NCBI GenBank assembly: GCA_001805205.1
Contig: MHER01000102.1
Coordinates: 2,447 to 18,593 of the forward strand
Source of the DNA: Nitrospirae bacterium RIFCSPLOW2_12_42_9
GTDB lineage: Bacteria; Nitrospirota; 9FT-COMBO-42-15; HDB-SIOI813
Reading direction: 5' to 3'
DNA length: 16,147 bases
A program made the translations under genes and the position numbers. Of this stretch, positions 13,451 to 16,147 are shown piece by piece. A model generated the notes under the pieces. The model was not told where the DNA came from and did not search any database. It saw only the letters and a program-made list of their open reading frames with translations. The first letter of the stretch is position 1; every line of letters begins with the position of its first letter.

Positions 13451-14317
13451 CTATTCTCCCCTTATAGAATCAGCCATTTTTGCAAGCTGTTTCATTTCCC
13501 TTACATCATGAACACGTATAATATTGACCCCTTTCATAATGGCAATTGCCGCTACAGCAGCCGTGCCATGAAACCTCTCTTTTACAGGGAGATTTAATAT
13601 CTCTCCGATAAAAGACTTCCTTGACGGACCGATCAGCACAGGACAACTTAACTCTTTAAATACTTCAAGGTGCCTGATTAGCAGAATATTATCATTCAGT
13701 CTTTTGCCAAAACCAATACCCGGGTCAATGATGATCTTTTCTTTAAATATGCCATTTCTCACTGCATAATCAATCCGCTCTCTAAGAAATTCATAAACCT
13801 CTTTTACAACATCCTTATATACAGGATTTACCTGCATATTGCTCGGCCGACCCAGCATATGCATCAACACCACAGGGGTTTTATACTTTTTAACTATATT
13901 AACCATTTCAGGATCAAATCTCAAGGCACTAATATCATTTACAATCGAGGCTCCTGCCTCAATAGCAAGCCTGGCTACTTCTGCCTTGTAAGTGTCAATT
14001 GAAACAGGTACATTTACCCGGGCCGATAGGGACTGTATTACGGGAATAACTCTCCTGATCTCCTCTTCAACCGGGAGAGGGACTGCCCCGGGTCGTGTTG
14101 ATTCGCCGCCTATATCGAGGATATCAGCGCCTTCCGCCTCTAATCTGAGGCCATGTTCAAATGCCTTTTCAGGATCAAAAAAGAGGCCCCCGTCAGAGAA
14201 CGAATCAGGGGTAATATTTATTACCCCCATAAGATAGGTCTTATCTTTAAAGGTTAAATCGATTTTTGATGACTGATTTTTAATTTGGGACTGCAGATGT
14301 TGCCCTGATAATTTCAT
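13451..14317 (-). CDS. folP: Dihydropteroate synthase
   Basis: The 288-residue TIM-barrel enzyme joins p-aminobenzoate to dihydropterin pyrophosphate in folate synthesis; it is the target of sulfonamides. Both signatures are present: [14 protein letters not shown] (31-44) and [13 protein letters not shown] (66-78). Further family motifs are [39 protein letters not shown] and the terminal IRVHDV. The ATG at 14317 has GGAG five bases upstream and puts the first 38 bases inside the end of ftsH. No later in-frame Met suits, since the next is inside the first signature region. Close packing with ftsH upstream and cdaA downstream indicates one operon. Confidence 0.95.
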   Translation of the reverse strand: MKLSGQHLQSQIKNQSSKIDLTFKDKTYLMGVINITPDSFSDGGLFFDPEKAFEHGLRLEAEGADILDIGGESTRPGAVPLPVEEEIRRVIPVIQSLSARVNVPVSIDTYKAEVARLAIEAGASIVNDISALRFDPEMVNIVKKYKTPVVLMHMLGRPSNMQVNPVYKDVVKEVYEFLRERIDYAVRNGIFKEKIIIDPGIGFGKRLNDNILLIRHLEVFKELSCPVLIGPSRKSFIGEILNLPVKERFHGTAAVAAIAIMKGVNIIRVHDVREMKQLAKMADSIRGE

Positions 14318-16082
14318 CTATCTCCGGGGCATCCAGGACTTCTTGTTCTAATAGAGCCTCTGCAATGGCTTTAAGTGTGTTAATGTTGTCCTTTAGAAGT
14401 TTTTTAGTCCGGTCATAATTTTCCATCACAAGCCTTTTTACCTCTTCGTCAATCTGAATCGCGGTGTGTTCACTATAATCCCTGTGCTGGGCAATTTCTC
14501 TGCCAAGGAATATCTCTTCCTGTTTCTTACCAAAAGTTAAAGGACCGAGCCTTTCACTCATTCCCCATTCACATACCATCTTCCTTGCAAGATCTGTGGC
14601 CCTTTCCAGGTCATTACCAGCCCCTGTAGTCATATGATTCAGCATTAACTCTTCTGCAATACGGCCGCCTAATAATACGGCTATATTTGCGTAGAGATAT
14701 TCTTTAGAATAGGTATACTTATCATCAACCGGTAATTGCTGCGTAATACCGAGTGCCCTGCCGCGCGGAATTATTGTAACCTTATGTATAGGATCAGTAC
14801 CCGGGAGAAGCTTTGCAACAAGCGTGTGACCCGCCTCATGAAAGGCAGTATTTCTCTTTTCCTTCTCACTAATAAGGAGACTCCTTCTCTCAACACCCAT
14901 CAACACCTTATCTTTAGCTGCCTCAAAATCCACCATCTCTACCATCTTCTTGTTTATCCTTGCTGCAAAGAGGGCTGCCTCATTTACAAGGTTAGCAAGT
15001 TCAGCGCCTGAGAACCCTGGTGTCCCACGCGCTATGGTTTCCAGGTTCACGTCATTTGCAAGCGGGATCTTCTTGGTATGAACCTTGAGAATTCCTATTC
15101 TTCCCCTTACATCCGGTCTTCCGACTACTATCTGCCTGTCAAACCTGCCAGGCCGGAGCAGTGCCGGATCAAGGACATCAGGTCTGTTAGTAGCAGCAAT
15201 AAGTATAACACCCTCATTTGTTTCAAAGCCATCCATCTCTACAAGGAGCTGGTTCAGGGTCTGCTCACGCTCATCATGACCGCCGCCAAGGCCTGCACCG
15301 CGCAATCGCCCGACTGCATCAATCTCATCAATGAAAATTATACACGGCGCCTGTTTCTTACCCTGATCAAACAGGTCCCTTACACGCGATGCCCCGACAC
15401 CTACAAACATTTCAACAAAATCAGAACCGCTTATACTGAAAAACGGGACATTAGCCTCACCTGCTATTGCCTTGGCAAGGAGGGTCTTACCTGTACCAGG
15501 AGGGCCCACAATCAGTACACCCTTTGGTATCCTGCCGCCGAGCTTCTGGAATTTAGGCGGGTCTTTAAGAAATTCTATAATCTCCTGTACCTCTTCCTTG
15601 GCCTCATCAATACCGGCAACATCTGCAAAGGTTACCTTTTTGCGGTCCTCTGTAAGTAGTCTTGCCCTGCTCTTACCAAATGAGAGGGCACGATTCCCGC
15701 CTATCTGGGTCTGCCGCATAAAGAATATCCAGACACCAACCAGTAAGATAATCGGACCCCATGAGAAAAGGAATGCCAGGTACCATGGTGTCTCATCAGG
15801 AGGTTTGACAGTTATTTTTATACTCTTTTCCCTGAGGTGAGTAACAAGGTCCGGGTAATCCATTGTATATGTACTGAACTGTGCCCCATCCCTCATGGAA
15901 CCGCTGATCTGGTTCTGCTTGATAACAACCTCGGACACCTCGCCTCTTTCAACCCTGTCCAGGAAATCACTGAATACTATATCCTTTAAAGAAGGAGAAG
16001 TCTGTTGTGAAAGATAATAGAGGAGGATCATCACACCCCCTATAATTACCCACAATCCTAAATTTTTATAAAAGGAATTCAT
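14280..16082 (-). CDS. ftsH: ATP-dependent membrane zinc metalloprotease FtsH
   Basis: At 600 residues, this is a typical length. Two membrane helices (about 8-25 and 102-121) flank a small periplasmic domain. The AAA+ module has Walker A GPPGTGKT (193-200), Walker B IIFIDE (248-253) and the second region of homology ([20 protein letters not shown], from 298). The pore-loop motif is F-V-E-M-F-V-G (222-228). The protease domain has the zinc site H415-E-A-G-H419, with the third-ligand aspartate in GAGNDLERA. FtsH degrades misassembled membrane proteins and regulators such as LpxC or sigma-32 in other bacteria. It is the first visible gene of the minus-strand block. No strong ribosome binding site is seen before the ATG. 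Confidence 0.97.
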   Translation of the reverse strand: MNSFYKNLGLWVIIGGVMILLYYLSQQTSPSLKDIVFSDFLDRVERGEVSEVVIKQNQISGSMRDGAQFSTYTMDYPDLVTHLREKSIKITVKPPDETPWYLAFLFSWGPIILLVGVWIFFMRQTQIGGNRALSFGKSRARLLTEDRKKVTFADVAGIDEAKEEVQEIIEFLKDPPKFQKLGGRIPKGVLIVGPPGTGKTLLAKAIAGEANVPFFSISGSDFVEMFVGVGASRVRDLFDQGKKQAPCIIFIDEIDAVGRLRGAGLGGGHDEREQTLNQLLVEMDGFETNEGVILIAATNRPDVLDPALLRPGRFDRQIVVGRPDVRGRIGILKVHTKKIPLANDVNLETIARGTPGFSGAELANLVNEAALFAARINKKMVEMVDFEAAKDKVLMGVERRSLLISEKEKRNTAFHEAGHTLVAKLLPGTDPIHKVTIIPRGRALGITQQLPVDDKYTYSKEYLYANIAVLLGGRIAEELMLNHMTTGAGNDLERATDLARKMVCEWGMSERLGPLTFGKKQEEIFLGREIAQHRDYSEHTAIQIDEEVKRLVMENYDRTKKLLKDNINTLKAIAEALLEQEVLDAPEIDEIIRATSAVPN

Positions 16083-16147
16083 GGATTATATTATCGCCTT
16101 TGTTGGAGGATAAATTAACTAATGATTAATATAACATAAATCTTTGA
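16083..16147 (-). other. Upstream region of ftsH, AT-rich, no gene visible
   Basis: The 65 bases before ftsH are AT-rich. On the minus strand they hold several -10-like words (for example TTATATT), but the window ends before a -35 region could be judged. No convincing promoter is called. Confidence 0.4.

Noticed and set aside
15078..15659. 193-codon open frame antisense to ftsH
   Set aside because: It lies wholly within the highly conserved AAA+ region of ftsH and has low-complexity, unlikely protein sequence.

Overview
The window is chromosomal backbone DNA from an unidentified Gram-negative bacterium of moderate to low GC. The gene content includes a b6-type split cytochrome b with a Rieske protein and a c-type cytochrome, a cdaA-cdaR-glmM cluster outside Firmicutes, a bacterial endonuclease Q homologue, and a type A RNase P RNA. 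This suggests a deep-branching anaerobic or microaerophilic lineage such as Nitrospirota or a Desulfobacterota relative. The assignment is inference from gene content; there is no rRNA to settle it.

Left end (1-1670): the 3' end of a trkA-like potassium-uptake regulator runs into the window and converges with a minus-strand endonuclease Q-like DNA repair gene.

Plus-strand information-processing block (1696-8114): a tRNA-Val(GAC) with a clear promoter is followed by an AT-rich spacer. A strong sigma-70-type promoter then leads into rpsU-yqeY-dnaG-rpoD, the macromolecular synthesis operon. It continues without a visible terminator through a CAU tRNA (probably tRNA-Ile2), a coiled-coil zinc-ribbon protein, RNase HI and the RNase P RNA. 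The 5' strand of the RNase P P1 helix lies inside the last codons of the RNase HI gene. The RNase P RNA is enlarged by a long, almost perfect hairpin in P12 that looks like an inserted mobile palindromic repeat.

Minus-strand block (8124-16082, listed in transcription order): ftsH, folP, cdaA, cdaR/ybbR, glmM, a monohaem cytochrome c, a Rieske protein, cytochrome b6, and a hemerythrin-like protein. ftsH to glmM is tightly packed: membrane proteolysis, folate synthesis, c-di-AMP synthesis and its regulator, and the glucosamine-1-phosphate step of cell-wall synthesis. The respiratory genes follow glmM after 28 bases. No subunit IV (PetD-like) gene is present beside cytochrome b6. The hemerythrin gene has an FNR/CRP-family-type dyad at class II spacing from a candidate -10 box, so it probably has its own redox- or NO-responsive promoter.

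I found no CRISPR array, prophage, transposase gene or secondary-metabolite cluster. The most unusual features are the repeat-invaded RNase P RNA, its overlap with rnhA, the incomplete bc-type complex, and the putative FNR-controlled hemerythrin.
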